DNA of 64,000 bases, taken from NCBI GenBank assembly GCA_947479475.1, contig CANJZW010000008.1, positions 1-64,000 on the forward strand. The letters run 5' to 3'. The position numbers were made by a program, and so were the translations under genes. Positions 56,854-64,000 of the stretch are shown here, piece after piece. The stretch comes from Chthoniobacteraceae bacterium (GTDB lineage: Bacteria; Verrucomicrobiota; Verrucomicrobiia; Chthoniobacterales; Chthoniobacteraceae). Positions within the stretch are counted from its first letter, which is position 1. Each line of letters starts with the position of its first letter. The notes under the pieces are model-generated. The model saw only the letters and a program-made list of their open reading frames with translations, searched no databases and was not told the origin of the DNA.

Positions 56854-58209
56854 ATGGACCTCCCCCTTTTCAGCCGGCGCCGCGCCCTCCAAACTGTGGC
56901 AGCGGGCCTGGGCACCGCTGCCCTCGCCGACATCCTCCATGCCGCGCCTTTAAAAGCCCCTCATTTTCCGGCACGCGCCAAGCGGGTGATTCATCTGTTC
57001 ATGAACGGCGGGCCCTTTCAATGCGACCTTTTCGACCCCAAACCGGAGGCCAATCGTCTCGCAGGAAAGCGTCCTGATGCGGCGGATCTGCGCACCGAGC
57101 GACCCACCGGGGCGTTGATGGGGGTGCCGTTTGAGTTCAAGCAGCACGGCCAAAGCGGGACGGCCATCAGCGAACTGCTCCCCAACACGGCGCGTCATGC
57201 GGACGAATTGTGCGTGATCCGCTCGATGCACACCGACAATCCAAACCACGGCCCCGCCTTGTTTATGATGAACAACGGCACGCTTACCCCCAACAGGCCC
57301 ACCCTCGGGGCCTGGCTCTCCTACGGACTGGGCAGTGAGAATGAAAACCTGCCCAACTTTGTCGCGTGTTGCCCGGGCAGGCCGGTGCGTTTTTCCGAAT
57401 TGTGGTCCAGCGGGTTCCTCCCCGGTGAACACCAGGGGATGTACGTCAACCACACGAATCTGGATCCCAAAAAAATGATCCCGTTCCTCTCCAACACCCA
57501 GATTCCGCCGGCCGACCAGTTGCGCCAGTTGGAGCTGATGCGCCGCCTTAATTCAGAGCACCAGAGCTTGCGCGGCGGCGACCCAAACCTGGAAGCGCGC
57601 ATCCGGGCGATGGAGACGGCGTACCGCATGCAAATCGACGCCTCGGACGCCTTTGACGTGGAGAAGGAACCGGCTTCGATTCGGGAGGCGTATGGAAAGG
57701 GGCACTTCGCCAACGGCTGCATTTTAGCGCGCCGATTGGCCGAACGTGGCGTGCGTTTTATCCAAGTCTACTACGGCAATGGGCAGCCATGGGACACCCA
57801 TTCCAAACACAACGAAACCACTCGCAAACTCTGCGCCGATATCGACCAACCCGTTGCCGCGCTGCTCAGCGATCTCAAAAGCCGTGGTATGCTGGAGGAC
57901 ACCCTTGTGGTGTGGGGCGGGGAATTTGGGCGGACGCCCACTACCGAAAACGCGGACGGCCGCGACCACAACCCGTGGGGATTTACCATGTGGATGGCCG
58001 GCGGCGGAAGCCGAGGTGGGACCACTTACGGCGAAACCGATGAGTTCGGCTTCCGGGCCGTTTCCAACAAGGTCCACATTCACGATCTACACGCCACCAT
58101 TTTACATCTGATGGGGTTTGATCACGAAAAACTCACCTACCGACACGCGGGGCGCGACTACCGGTTAACCGACGTGTCGGGGGAAGTGGTGCATCCGATC
58201 CTCGCGTGA
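56854..58209 (+). CDS. DUF1501 family protein, Tat-exported
   Basis: A 451-residue protein starting at ATG 56854; open sequence further upstream belongs to the overlapping cytochrome frame. The Tat-like signal is FSRRRALQTVAAGLGTAAL. The body shows the DUF1501 blocks RVIHLFMNGGPFQCDLFDPK, AELLPNTARHADELCVIRSM-like sequence and LVVWGGEFGRTPTTENADGR, a fold related to alkaline phosphatase and sulfatases. It completes the third Sec-cytochrome plus Tat-partner pair. Confidence 0.92.
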   Translation: MDLPLFSRRRALQTVAAGLGTAALADILHAAPLKAPHFPARAKRVIHLFMNGGPFQCDLFDPKPEANRLAGKRPDAADLRTERPTGALMGVPFEFKQHGQSGTAISELLPNTARHADELCVIRSMHTDNPNHGPALFMMNNGTLTPNRPTLGAWLSYGLGSENENLPNFVACCPGRPVRFSELWSSGFLPGEHQGMYVNHTNLDPKKMIPFLSNTQIPPADQLRQLELMRRLNSEHQSLRGGDPNLEARIRAMETAYRMQIDASDAFDVEKEPASIREAYGKGHFANGCILARRLAERGVRFIQVYYGNGQPWDTHSKHNETTRKLCADIDQPVAALLSDLKSRGMLEDTLVVWGGEFGRTPTTENADGRDHNPWGFTMWMAGGGSRGGTTYGETDEFGFRAVSNKVHIHDLHATILHLMGFDHEKLTYRHAGRDYRLTDVSGEVVHPILA

Positions 58210-58425
58210 GCGGTCGGTCGGCTACAACTTCGACGGAACGAGTGAGAGACTGTCCGTGAATGGCCGCAGCGAGTTGGAATGCGACCAGCCCACCCACGCC
58301 CCAGACGTGCGAGATGAGGACGGAGGCGGCTTTGAGATTGCGCTGGGCGGGTTCTCCGAAGCAGTTCAGGCCCTATGCCAGGCATAGATTTCGCGCTCTT
58401 TGTCGGTGAGGTCGCACTCGCTCAT
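58210..58425 (-). pseudogene. Truncated, frameshifted MoeB/ThiF-family relic
   Basis: An ATG at 58425 overlaps the modC stop (ATGA) and starts MSECDLTDKEREIYAWHRA, then TGA. A +2 frame shift gives CFGEPAQRNLKAASVLISHV and WGVGGLVAFQLAAAIHG. Together these match the N-terminal ThiF/MoeB/HesA region (YxRQ...FGxxGQxxLKxAxVLxxGxGGLG), including a damaged nucleotide-binding loop. It then ends at the 3' end of the DUF1501 gene, so about 200 codons or more are missing. The adenylyltransferase MoeB activates the molybdopterin sulfur carrier. Confidence 0.7.
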
Positions 58426-59072
58426 GGGGCGAATTCAAGGGGGCTGACGGCGCCGTCGGCGAGCAGAAAAAGGTGGTCGGCGAGCTGACAAGCTTCCTGG
58501 CGGTGGTGGGTGATGTGGAGGGCGGTTAATCCCAAGCTGCGCTGCACCTTCTTTAAAAGGGCGACGAGGTCCGCGTGGGTTTCTTCGTCGAGGGCGGAGA
58601 GTGGTTCGTCCAGAACCAGCGCTGAGGGTTCCGCTGCGAGGGCGCGTCCGAGGGCGACCCGCTGGCGTTCGCCCCCCGAGAGGTGGGCGGGTTTGCGGTC
58701 CAACAAATGGGAGATGCCAAGCAGTCCTGCGAGGCGTTCCACGGAGGGGGCGGAGGCCGCGGGTTTGAGCCCGCGAATCCGGGAGACAAAGGCGAGGTTT
58801 TCGCGGACGGTCATCGTGGGGAAAAGGGCGCCGTCCTGCGGGACGTAACCAATGCCGCGTTTGCCGGGCTCCCGGTCTGAGATGTCCTGGCCGTTGATCC
58901 AGACGCGCCCGGAGTAGGGCACTCTGAGGCCGCAGAGGATTTCAGCTAGGGTGGTTTTCCCGCAGCCGGTGCGGCCCATGAGCATGCCGTATTTTCCAAA
59001 GGGCACATCGAAGGATACCGGGCCGAGTTCAAAGGTGCCGGCGCGCCAGCGGATTTTGTCGAAGCGGATCAT
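58422..59072 (-). CDS. modC: Molybdate ABC transporter ATP-binding protein, short form
   Basis: A 216-residue ATPase from ATG 59072; open sequence upstream overlaps modB. Walker A GRTGCGKTT, VPQDGALFPTMTVRENLAF, signature LSGGERQRVALGRALAAEPS, Walker B LVLDEPLSALDE and switch His in ALHITHHRQEA are intact. The C-terminal Mop/TOBE molybdate-sensing domain of classical ModC (about 350 residues) is absent, so feedback by bound molybdate is probably lost. Last intact gene of modABC. Confidence 0.87.
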   Translation of the reverse strand: MIRFDKIRWRAGTFELGPVSFDVPFGKYGMLMGRTGCGKTTLAEILCGLRVPYSGRVWINGQDISDREPGKRGIGYVPQDGALFPTMTVRENLAFVSRIRGLKPAASAPSVERLAGLLGISHLLDRKPAHLSGGERQRVALGRALAAEPSALVLDEPLSALDEETHADLVALLKKVQRSLGLTALHITHHRQEACQLADHLFLLADGAVSPLEFAP

Positions 59073-59101
59073 GCGGGGGTGCGGGGGTGCGTTGATTCGG
59101 G

Positions 59102-59884
59102 TTACACGCGTTCGCCTGCTTTGCGCACGGCGAGCAGAACGGCTCCTGCGAAAAGTACCATGAGCAGGCTGACGGCCACGGCGGCCTCCAGATTGCCCAC
59201 GCTCAGTTCGAGCCAGACCGTGGTGGGGAGCACCTCCGTTTTCATGCGGGTGGCTCCGGCAAAAACCAGAATGGGGCCGAATTCCCCCAGGCTGTGCGCC
59301 CAGGCGACACTGGCAGCCGCAAAAACCCCGCCCCGGGCGCTGGGTAGAGTGACCCACCAGAAGGCGCGGGCGCGGGAGCAGCCAAGGGTCATGGCCACCG
59401 CTTCGGGGCGGGGGGAGAGGTGGTCAAAAGTGCCGCGCATGGTGCGGATCGCAAAAGCGGCGCCGATCACGAACTGGGCGACGATCACTCCGTAGACCGT
59501 GTACGTCAGGGGAACGGCCTTTTCTAACATGCGTCCGAGGGGCGTCTGGAAGAAAATGAGCAGCGCCAGTCCGACGACCATGGGGGGAAGGACGATCGGG
59601 ACGTCCAGCACGACTTCCACCAGGGTTTTGCCCGGGAATTGGGTGCGCGAGAGCAGGTATCCCGCCGGCACCGCAAACACGACGGAGAGCAGCGCAGTGG
59701 AGGTGCACGTCACGATGCTCAGGTAAACGGAGTGCTGGATTTCGCGGCTCAAGAGCGCCTTGAGAAGGTGCCCGGGCGTGCTGTAGGAGGCCGTGGCGGC
59801 GAGCATCCCCAGAATGAAAAGGGTGTAGCCTCCGGTCAGGAGTGCGAGTAAAAGCCAGAAGGCGCTGAAACGGGGTGTTTTCAA
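59102..59884 (-). CDS. modB: Molybdate/tungstate ABC transporter permease
   Basis: A 260-residue membrane protein starting at TTG 59884, 7 bp after the modA stop. Membrane helices begin with FSAFWLLLALLTGGYTLFIL. Permease blocks: VVFAVPAGYLLSRTQFPGKT, LDVPIVLPPMVVGLALLIFF and EAA loop ALGCSRARAFWWVTLPSARG-like sequence (actual: VAMTLGCSRARAFWWVTLPS). The ModB type of permease with CysT-like fold. It pairs with modC below and modA above. Confidence 0.9.
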   Translation of the reverse strand: MKTPRFSAFWLLLALLTGGYTLFILGMLAATASYSTPGHLLKALLSREIQHSVYLSIVTCTSTALLSVVFAVPAGYLLSRTQFPGKTLVEVVLDVPIVLPPMVVGLALLIFFQTPLGRMLEKAVPLTYTVYGVIVAQFVIGAAFAIRTMRGTFDHLSPRPEAVAMTLGCSRARAFWWVTLPSARGGVFAAASVAWAHSLGEFGPILVFAGATRMKTEVLPTTVWLELSVGNLEAAVAVSLLMVLFAGAVLLAVRKAGERV

Positions 59885-59891
59885 AGGATGC

Positions 59892-61424
59892 CTAATTATT
59901 CTTCAACCAGGCCGGAACTTCGATCTCTTTGCTGCGGATCGGCGCTTCGTCGCCGCGCCAGAGGAAGCCTGCCTTTTCAAAGGAGCCGCGATTGGCTTTG
60001 AGGAATTCAAGCAATCGCAGCGCGAGCTGTTTGTTGGGGGAGGCCGAACGCACGGCAAAGGGTTGGATCGCCTTGGCGCCCGCATGGAGAATCGGGACAA
60101 ACTCCAGAAGGCTGCGGCCTGCCTGCACGTTGATTCGGTGGACGATGGCGGCGTCCAGAGCGCCGGCCTGCATCTGGTTCACGAGAAAGTTTGCGGTGGG
60201 CACCTCGACGACCACGTTGCGTTGGATGCTTTCCAGAAGCCCCGAGGATTTGATGATCCCTTTGGTCATGTACCCCAGGGCGCTTTGTTCCGCATTACAC
60301 AGCCCGACGCGCAACCCCGCCTGTGCGAGGTCCCCCAGCGTTTTGACCCCCTTCGGGTTTCCCTGCCGAACGGCGATTCCGATGTCGGTTTCCGTGAGCA
60401 GGATCGCCTCAGGAAACTGCTCGGCCACCGGCGGCATAAAACAGACGTCGCACGCGTAGTAGACGTCGGGAACCTTGGAGGCGTCTGAGTTGCCCAGGTT
60501 TTTCATCGTCGCGCACAGGATCCCGCAGTCGTTGAAAACGGTAGTCATGCCGATGCCTTCGCGGGTGGCGAAGTCCTGGAGGAGCGACTCCACGGCGGGG
60601 CGGTTGATCCCTCCGCAGTAGAGGACCAGCTCTGGCTTTGGAGCCCACGCGTCGCCGGGAAGGGGGGTGAAGCCGACGCTTTTGAGCGCAATCCCCCCGC
60701 GTTCGGGCGCGGCGAGGAAACGGGCGAATTTCAGCGCTAGCGAGGGCTGGGTGCAGTCGGTCAAAATGGCGGCGCTGGCGCGTTCCGGTCTGGCGTCGAG
60801 TTCAGGCACATGGACGGCTTCGAGCCCTTGGAATTGGGGGATGAGCGCTTCCCAAAGGATGGCGGTGTCAACCGTACCGAGGGAAAGGTCTGCGGCAATT
60901 TCCGTCACTGTCGGTTTCATGACCGTCACCAATTCCGCGAGTTTATCCCAGCGGTCTCCGGCCACGGTTCGGGTGGTTTTGCCGACACTGGCGGTTTCAG
61001 GGTTTGAAATGGCCACGCGCACGCCCGTGCGCAGGAGGTCATCAAATGTGTGGATGCCCTTTGGATTGCCTGCGCGCACCGCGATCACGGGCGTTTGGCT
61101 TGCGAAGGGGAGCACCTCGCGCACGAGACCGTCCTTTTTGGCGATGGTGATCGAGGCATCGTCCGCGCCGATCAAAAGGTCGCCGGTATGGGCGACTCGG
61201 ATCTGGCTGAGCAAAGTGCCGGTGCCTCCAAACTGGAAGCGCACCTCGGCGCCGTCTTCTGCGGTGAAGGCGGCGGCCGCCGCCTCCAGGGGTTTGCGAA
61301 GGCCGGCCGCGCAGTACACAGTGAGGGCAGGTTTTTCCTGGGAGTTATTGGCGTCCCGGCAGGAGGGGAGGAAGAGCGCGAGAAAAAGGCAGTGGATGAT
61401 GAGGCGCAGAAACTGGCGTTTCAC
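59892..61424 (-). CDS. modA: Tandem-fused ModA-type molybdate-binding lipoprotein
   Basis: A 510-residue lipoprotein with two ModA-like binding domains in one chain. GTG 61424 overlaps the preceding stop codon (GTGA). Lipobox around Cys22 (LFLPSC). Domain 1 spans about 30-265 (LTVYCAAGLRKPLEAAAAAF, GGTGTLLSQI); domain 2 about 264-510 (ELVLYCGGINRPAVESLLQD). Domain 2 has extra cysteines at 270, 300, 304, 325, 328 and 376 (NDCGILC, ACDVCFMPP), absent from domain 1. The fusion could bind two anions or a metal; substrate is inferred from modBC. No ribosome site precedes it, consistent with coupling. Confidence 0.85.
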   Translation of the reverse strand: MKRQFLRLIIHCLFLALFLPSCRDANNSQEKPALTVYCAAGLRKPLEAAAAAFTAEDGAEVRFQFGGTGTLLSQIRVAHTGDLLIGADDASITIAKKDGLVREVLPFASQTPVIAVRAGNPKGIHTFDDLLRTGVRVAISNPETASVGKTTRTVAGDRWDKLAELVTVMKPTVTEIAADLSLGTVDTAILWEALIPQFQGLEAVHVPELDARPERASAAILTDCTQPSLALKFARFLAAPERGGIALKSVGFTPLPGDAWAPKPELVLYCGGINRPAVESLLQDFATREGIGMTTVFNDCGILCATMKNLGNSDASKVPDVYYACDVCFMPPVAEQFPEAILLTETDIGIAVRQGNPKGVKTLGDLAQAGLRVGLCNAEQSALGYMTKGIIKSSGLLESIQRNVVVEVPTANFLVNQMQAGALDAAIVHRINVQAGRSLLEFVPILHAGAKAIQPFAVRSASPNKQLALRLLEFLKANRGSFEKAGFLWRGDEAPIRSKEIEVPAWLKNN

Positions 61425-61520
61425 TTTTTGGAAGATTGACGGAGCAAAGCGAAGGCCGCCAGAAAGAATAAGGCAAGAGCGGCCGTTTTAAGGGCGCCTT
61501 CTTTTGGGAAATTCGAGAAA
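61421..61520 (-). other. Open frame overlapping modA start, possible truncated upstream gene
   Basis: On the minus strand an open frame ends TGA at 61423-61421, overlapping the modA GTG by GTGA. Its last part reads EGALKTAALALFFLAAFALL then RQSSKK, a basic-ended single membrane helix. In-frame stop upstream lies near 61660 and no ATG, GTG or usable TTG start exists in between. It may be the tail of a lost gene that once translationally coupled modA, or coincidence. Confidence 0.3.
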
Positions 61521-62057
61521 ACCGGCGCGGTGAGAAGTCCCTGTTTTCGGGGGGGAAACCTGATGGCCCCCAGTTTTTTGTCCCGGTGACTTTGAGTGAA
61601 TGGTCTCAGCCTGGATTTTGGCGCTTCACCTGGCAGGAGCGGGCGCCCTGTTTGCCGTTCCCATCAACGCGGAGGACAGCAGAAGGTCTGCCGAAACAAG
61701 GAGGGAAATGGGGCGTTGAAACATGGAAAGAAGCGGGAGAACGGTGCTTGAACACCGCAAAACGCTGGGGGTTGCGCTCGTACTGGTGGGGCTTGGAGGG
61801 GGAGTTTTCAGCCGCAAAGGAATACGCTGACTTTTTTGGACGGGGCAAATAGCTGAATGGCAAGACATCTCAGGGAAACCTTCATTTTCCCGAAGGTTTT
61901 TGAGGAATGGAAATAAAGACGCCTGTCTCATCAAAAACGCCTCGGGGTCCTCTTGCCTCAGGTTTATGCTAACGATTTCCCTCACGCTGGATTTAATGAT
62001 TAACTCTTTCGCAGCGTTTTTTCTGCCCTTAAACCGCTGTTTTTTTAATACCCCCTT
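61521..62057. other. Intergenic region between modA and the next dehydrogenase
   Basis: About 540 bp. A hairpin AACCTTC/GAAGGTT followed by TTTTTG at 61877-61901 looks like a terminator for plus-strand transcription although no plus-strand gene precedes it. No riboswitch-like structure of the Moco type was recognised. Other open frames have shadow composition. Confidence 0.4.
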
Positions 62058-64000
62058 ATGAACCTTCGGAAAACTGCTCTCCTTGCCGCCCTCTTTCAGT
62101 CTGTTTTACCCGCCGTCCATGCGGCCGAGCCTGTGGCGCCGAAAGCCGCCGCGCCTGCTGAGGATTCCTTTCCCAAGCAGCCGTCCATTGTGGGCATGAG
62201 CCCCTTGGAAACGTTAAAGACTTTCCAGCTCCCCAAGGGCTACCACATGGAGTTGGTGCTGTCCGAACCGGACATCAAGGAACCGGTCGCCGCCGTGTTT
62301 GATGGGAATGGGCGCATGTTCGTCGCGGAAATGCGCTCCTATATGCAGGACGCCGACGGCAATAACGAGCACGCAGCAAACAGCCGCGTCTCCCTCCACT
62401 GGTCGAGCAAGGGGGATGGGAAACTGGACAAACACACGGTGTTTATCGACAACCTGCTGCTGCCCCGCATGATCCTGCCGCTCGGTCCGGGGCAGCTGCT
62501 TGTCAATGAAACGGACACGCAGGACATCTATCTTTACGAGGACACGACAGGAAGCGGTGTGGCGGATAAAAAAACGCTTTGGTTCGAAGGGGGGCCTCGC
62601 GGCGGAAACCTCGAGCACCAGCAGAGCGGGCTGATTTGGGGGATGGATAACTGGTTGTACATGACCTACAACAACTGGCGTCTGCGGTGGCAGCCTGGTA
62701 CGGCGCCCCTCAAGGAGCCCATCGCAGCCAACGGAGGACAATGGGGCCTCGCGCAGGACGACTACGGCAAGCCCTGGATCGTTAACGCGGGGGGCGAGAA
62801 GGGGCCAATGAACTTCCAAACCCACATCCTCTACGCGGGGGTGAACCTCAAAAACCAGTTCTCCGAAGAATACTCGCAAGTCTGGCCTCTCGTCGGAATC
62901 GCGGACGTCCAGGGAGGCGAAAAGCGTTTCCGGCCCGAGGACAAAACGCTCAATCACTTCACGGCGACGTGTGGTACCGAGGTGTTTCGCGGCGACCGTT
63001 TGCCGGCGGACCTGCGAGGAGACTTGTTGTTTTCAGAACCCGTCGGACGTCTGGTGCGCCGCAGCAAGGTGGAAGTCAACGATGGGGTCACGACGCTTAA
63101 AAACGCCTACGAAAAGTCCGAGTTTATTCGCTCAACGGACCCACTCTCCCGTGTGGTCAACATGAACACGGCTCCGGATGGGACCCTCTACCTTGTGGAT
63201 ATGTACCGTGGCATCATCCAGGAGGGGAATTGGGTGAAGGAGGGGAGCTATCTCCGAAAAGTAGTCAGCCAGTATGACCTGGACAAGCAGGTGAGTATGG
63301 GTCGGATCTGGCGGCTCGTTCACGACGATTTCAAGCCGGGACCGCAGCCGCGTTTTTACGAGGCGTCTTCTGCAGAGCTCGCGGCGACTCTGGAACACCC
63401 GAATGGTTGGTGGCGGGACACCGCCCAGAAGCTGCTGGTTCTCCGGCAGGACAAGTCCGTCGTACCCGCGCTTGCAGGGCTTGCAGGCGGCTCAAAAAAT
63501 CCGATTGCGAGAATCCATGCGCTTTGGACTCTGGAGGGTTTGGGCGCCGCGGATGCCGCCATGGTGCGGAACGCTATGAAGGACGGGGATGCTACGGTGC
63601 GCGCGGCTGCAATCCGGGTGAGCGAGACGTTGGTCAAGGCAGGCGACGTCTCCCTTTTTCAAGACATCGTGGCGCTGGCGAAGGACAAGGACGGCTCGGT
63701 ATCGCTTCAGGCGATGTGCAGCGCGAGGTTGCTCAACCCCAATGAGGCGAAAGCTTTGCTCCAGTCTTGTCTGATGGGGGCAACGGGCCACTTTGCGCTC
63801 AAGGAAACCACTATGGAAATGCTCGCCCCAAAGCGTTCCTGGGGGAAGGAATTCAACGGAGATCAGAAGAATCTTTTGACCAAGGGAAACGATATTTTCA
63901 ATGAACTCTGCTTCACCTGCCACGGCGCCGATGGGAGAGGAACGCTCGTGGATGGAAAACCGGGTCTGACGCTCGCGCCTCCGCTCGCGTCGTCCCGCAC
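62058..64000 (+). CDS. PVC-type membrane-bound dehydrogenase with cytochrome c domain, 3' truncated by window
   Basis: A secreted protein from ATG 62058, open for 647 codons to the window end. A signal peptide (LLAALFQSVLPAVHAAEP) precedes the dehydrogenase propeller (LPKGYHMELVLSEPDIKEPV, FDGNGRMFVAEMRSYMQDAD, DMYRGIIQEG). A HEAT-type helical region follows (about 455-600), then a cytochrome c domain starts with NELCFTCHGADGRG near residue 617. The missing 3' end should complete that domain. Same architecture class as the 38393-41887 protein but with heme where that one has copper. Confidence 0.88.
   Translation, partial: MNLRKTALLAALFQSVLPAVHAAEPVAPKAAAPAEDSFPKQPSIVGMSPLETLKTFQLPKGYHMELVLSEPDIKEPVAAVFDGNGRMFVAEMRSYMQDADGNNEHAANSRVSLHWSSKGDGKLDKHTVFIDNLLLPRMILPLGPGQLLVNETDTQDIYLYEDTTGSGVADKKTLWFEGGPRGGNLEHQQSGLIWGMDNWLYMTYNNWRLRWQPGTAPLKEPIAANGGQWGLAQDDYGKPWIVNAGGEKGPMNFQTHILYAGVNLKNQFSEEYSQVWPLVGIADVQGGEKRFRPEDKTLNHFTATCGTEVFRGDRLPADLRGDLLFSEPVGRLVRRSKVEVNDGVTTLKNAYEKSEFIRSTDPLSRVVNMNTAPDGTLYLVDMYRGIIQEGNWVKEGSYLRKVVSQYDLDKQVSMGRIWRLVHDDFKPGPQPRFYEASSAELAATLEHPNGWWRDTAQKLLVLRQDKSVVPALAGLAGGSKNPIARIHALWTLEGLGAADAAMVRNAMKDGDATVRAAAIRVSETLVKAGDVSLFQDIVALAKDKDGSVSLQAMCSARLLNPNEAKALLQSCLMGATGHFALKETTMEMLAPKRSWGKEFNGDQKNLLTKGNDIFNELCFTCHGADGRGTLVDGKPGLTLAPPLASSR

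Noticed and set aside
61425-61640. Moco riboswitch upstream of modA
   Set aside because: No multi-stem conserved pattern could be identified, and the modA start overlaps an upstream open frame instead of following a structured leader.

Overview
The window looks like a chromosome segment of a GC-rich bacterium of the PVC superphylum, most probably a Verrucomicrobiota. The argument rests on families concentrated in that group: two DUF1592-type cytochrome plus DUF1552 pairs, one DUF1549/DUF1553 cytochrome plus DUF1501 pair, two large PVC-type membrane-bound dehydrogenases, a DUF1080 protein and an NHL-repeat protein. Housekeeping genes (rpmH-rnpA-yidD-yidC-khpB, dnaX-ybaB, purA-uppS, pst-phoU) show it is ordinary chromosome rather than phage or plasmid. 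No taxonomic marker gene is present, so the lineage is an inference.

Layout. 1-900: decayed IS1380-like transposase abutting IS21-like end repeats. 1029-5037 (minus): first cytochrome/Tat pair. 5196-9481: J-domain protein, a repeat-rich spacer with a candidate small membrane protein, an HtrA protease and a hexose-6-phosphate mutarotase. 9601-14932: a formylglycine-generating enzyme with both catalytic cysteines, then the rpmH-rnpA-yidD-yidC-khpB cluster and a PhzF-family protein. 15289-22286: phosphate-acquisition cluster (porin, pstS, pstC, pstA, pstB, phoU) with unusually large periplasmic inserts in PstC and PstA and candidate Pho-box repeats. 22494-26535 (minus): second cytochrome/Tat pair. 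26644-30163 (minus): purA, uppS and an NtrC-like sigma-54 activator whose phospho-acceptor Asp is replaced by Glu.

30303-38313: two divergent DoxX-like proteins, a Tm-1-like protein, a fused double permease with its ATPase (no binding protein nearby), dnaX and ybaB. 38393-43987 (minus): operon-like set of secreted proteins (NHL repeat, DUF1080, and a giant SGNH/dehydrogenase/HEAT/cupredoxin fusion). 44682-51443: accessory-looking stretch beginning at tRNA-Pro(CGG), with an unknown coiled-coil protein, a gene relic, an esterase, a Na,K-ATPase-like P-type pump and a VapBC-type pair. 51579-58209: M20 amidohydrolase, enolase-superfamily dehydratase and the third cytochrome/Tat pair. 58210-61424 (minus): molybdate ABC operon with a fused tandem ModA, followed by the relic of a MoeB/ThiF gene. 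62058-end: PVC dehydrogenase with a cytochrome c domain, cut by the window edge.

How the parts fit: three times the window pairs a Sec-exported multi-domain c-type cytochrome with a twin-arginine-exported partner, which together with the two dehydrogenases, the cupredoxin fusion, the sugar-acid dehydratase and the DUF1080 protein points to an extracytoplasmic, redox-linked carbohydrate-breakdown lifestyle. That functional reading is inference; no substrate can be read from the sequence.
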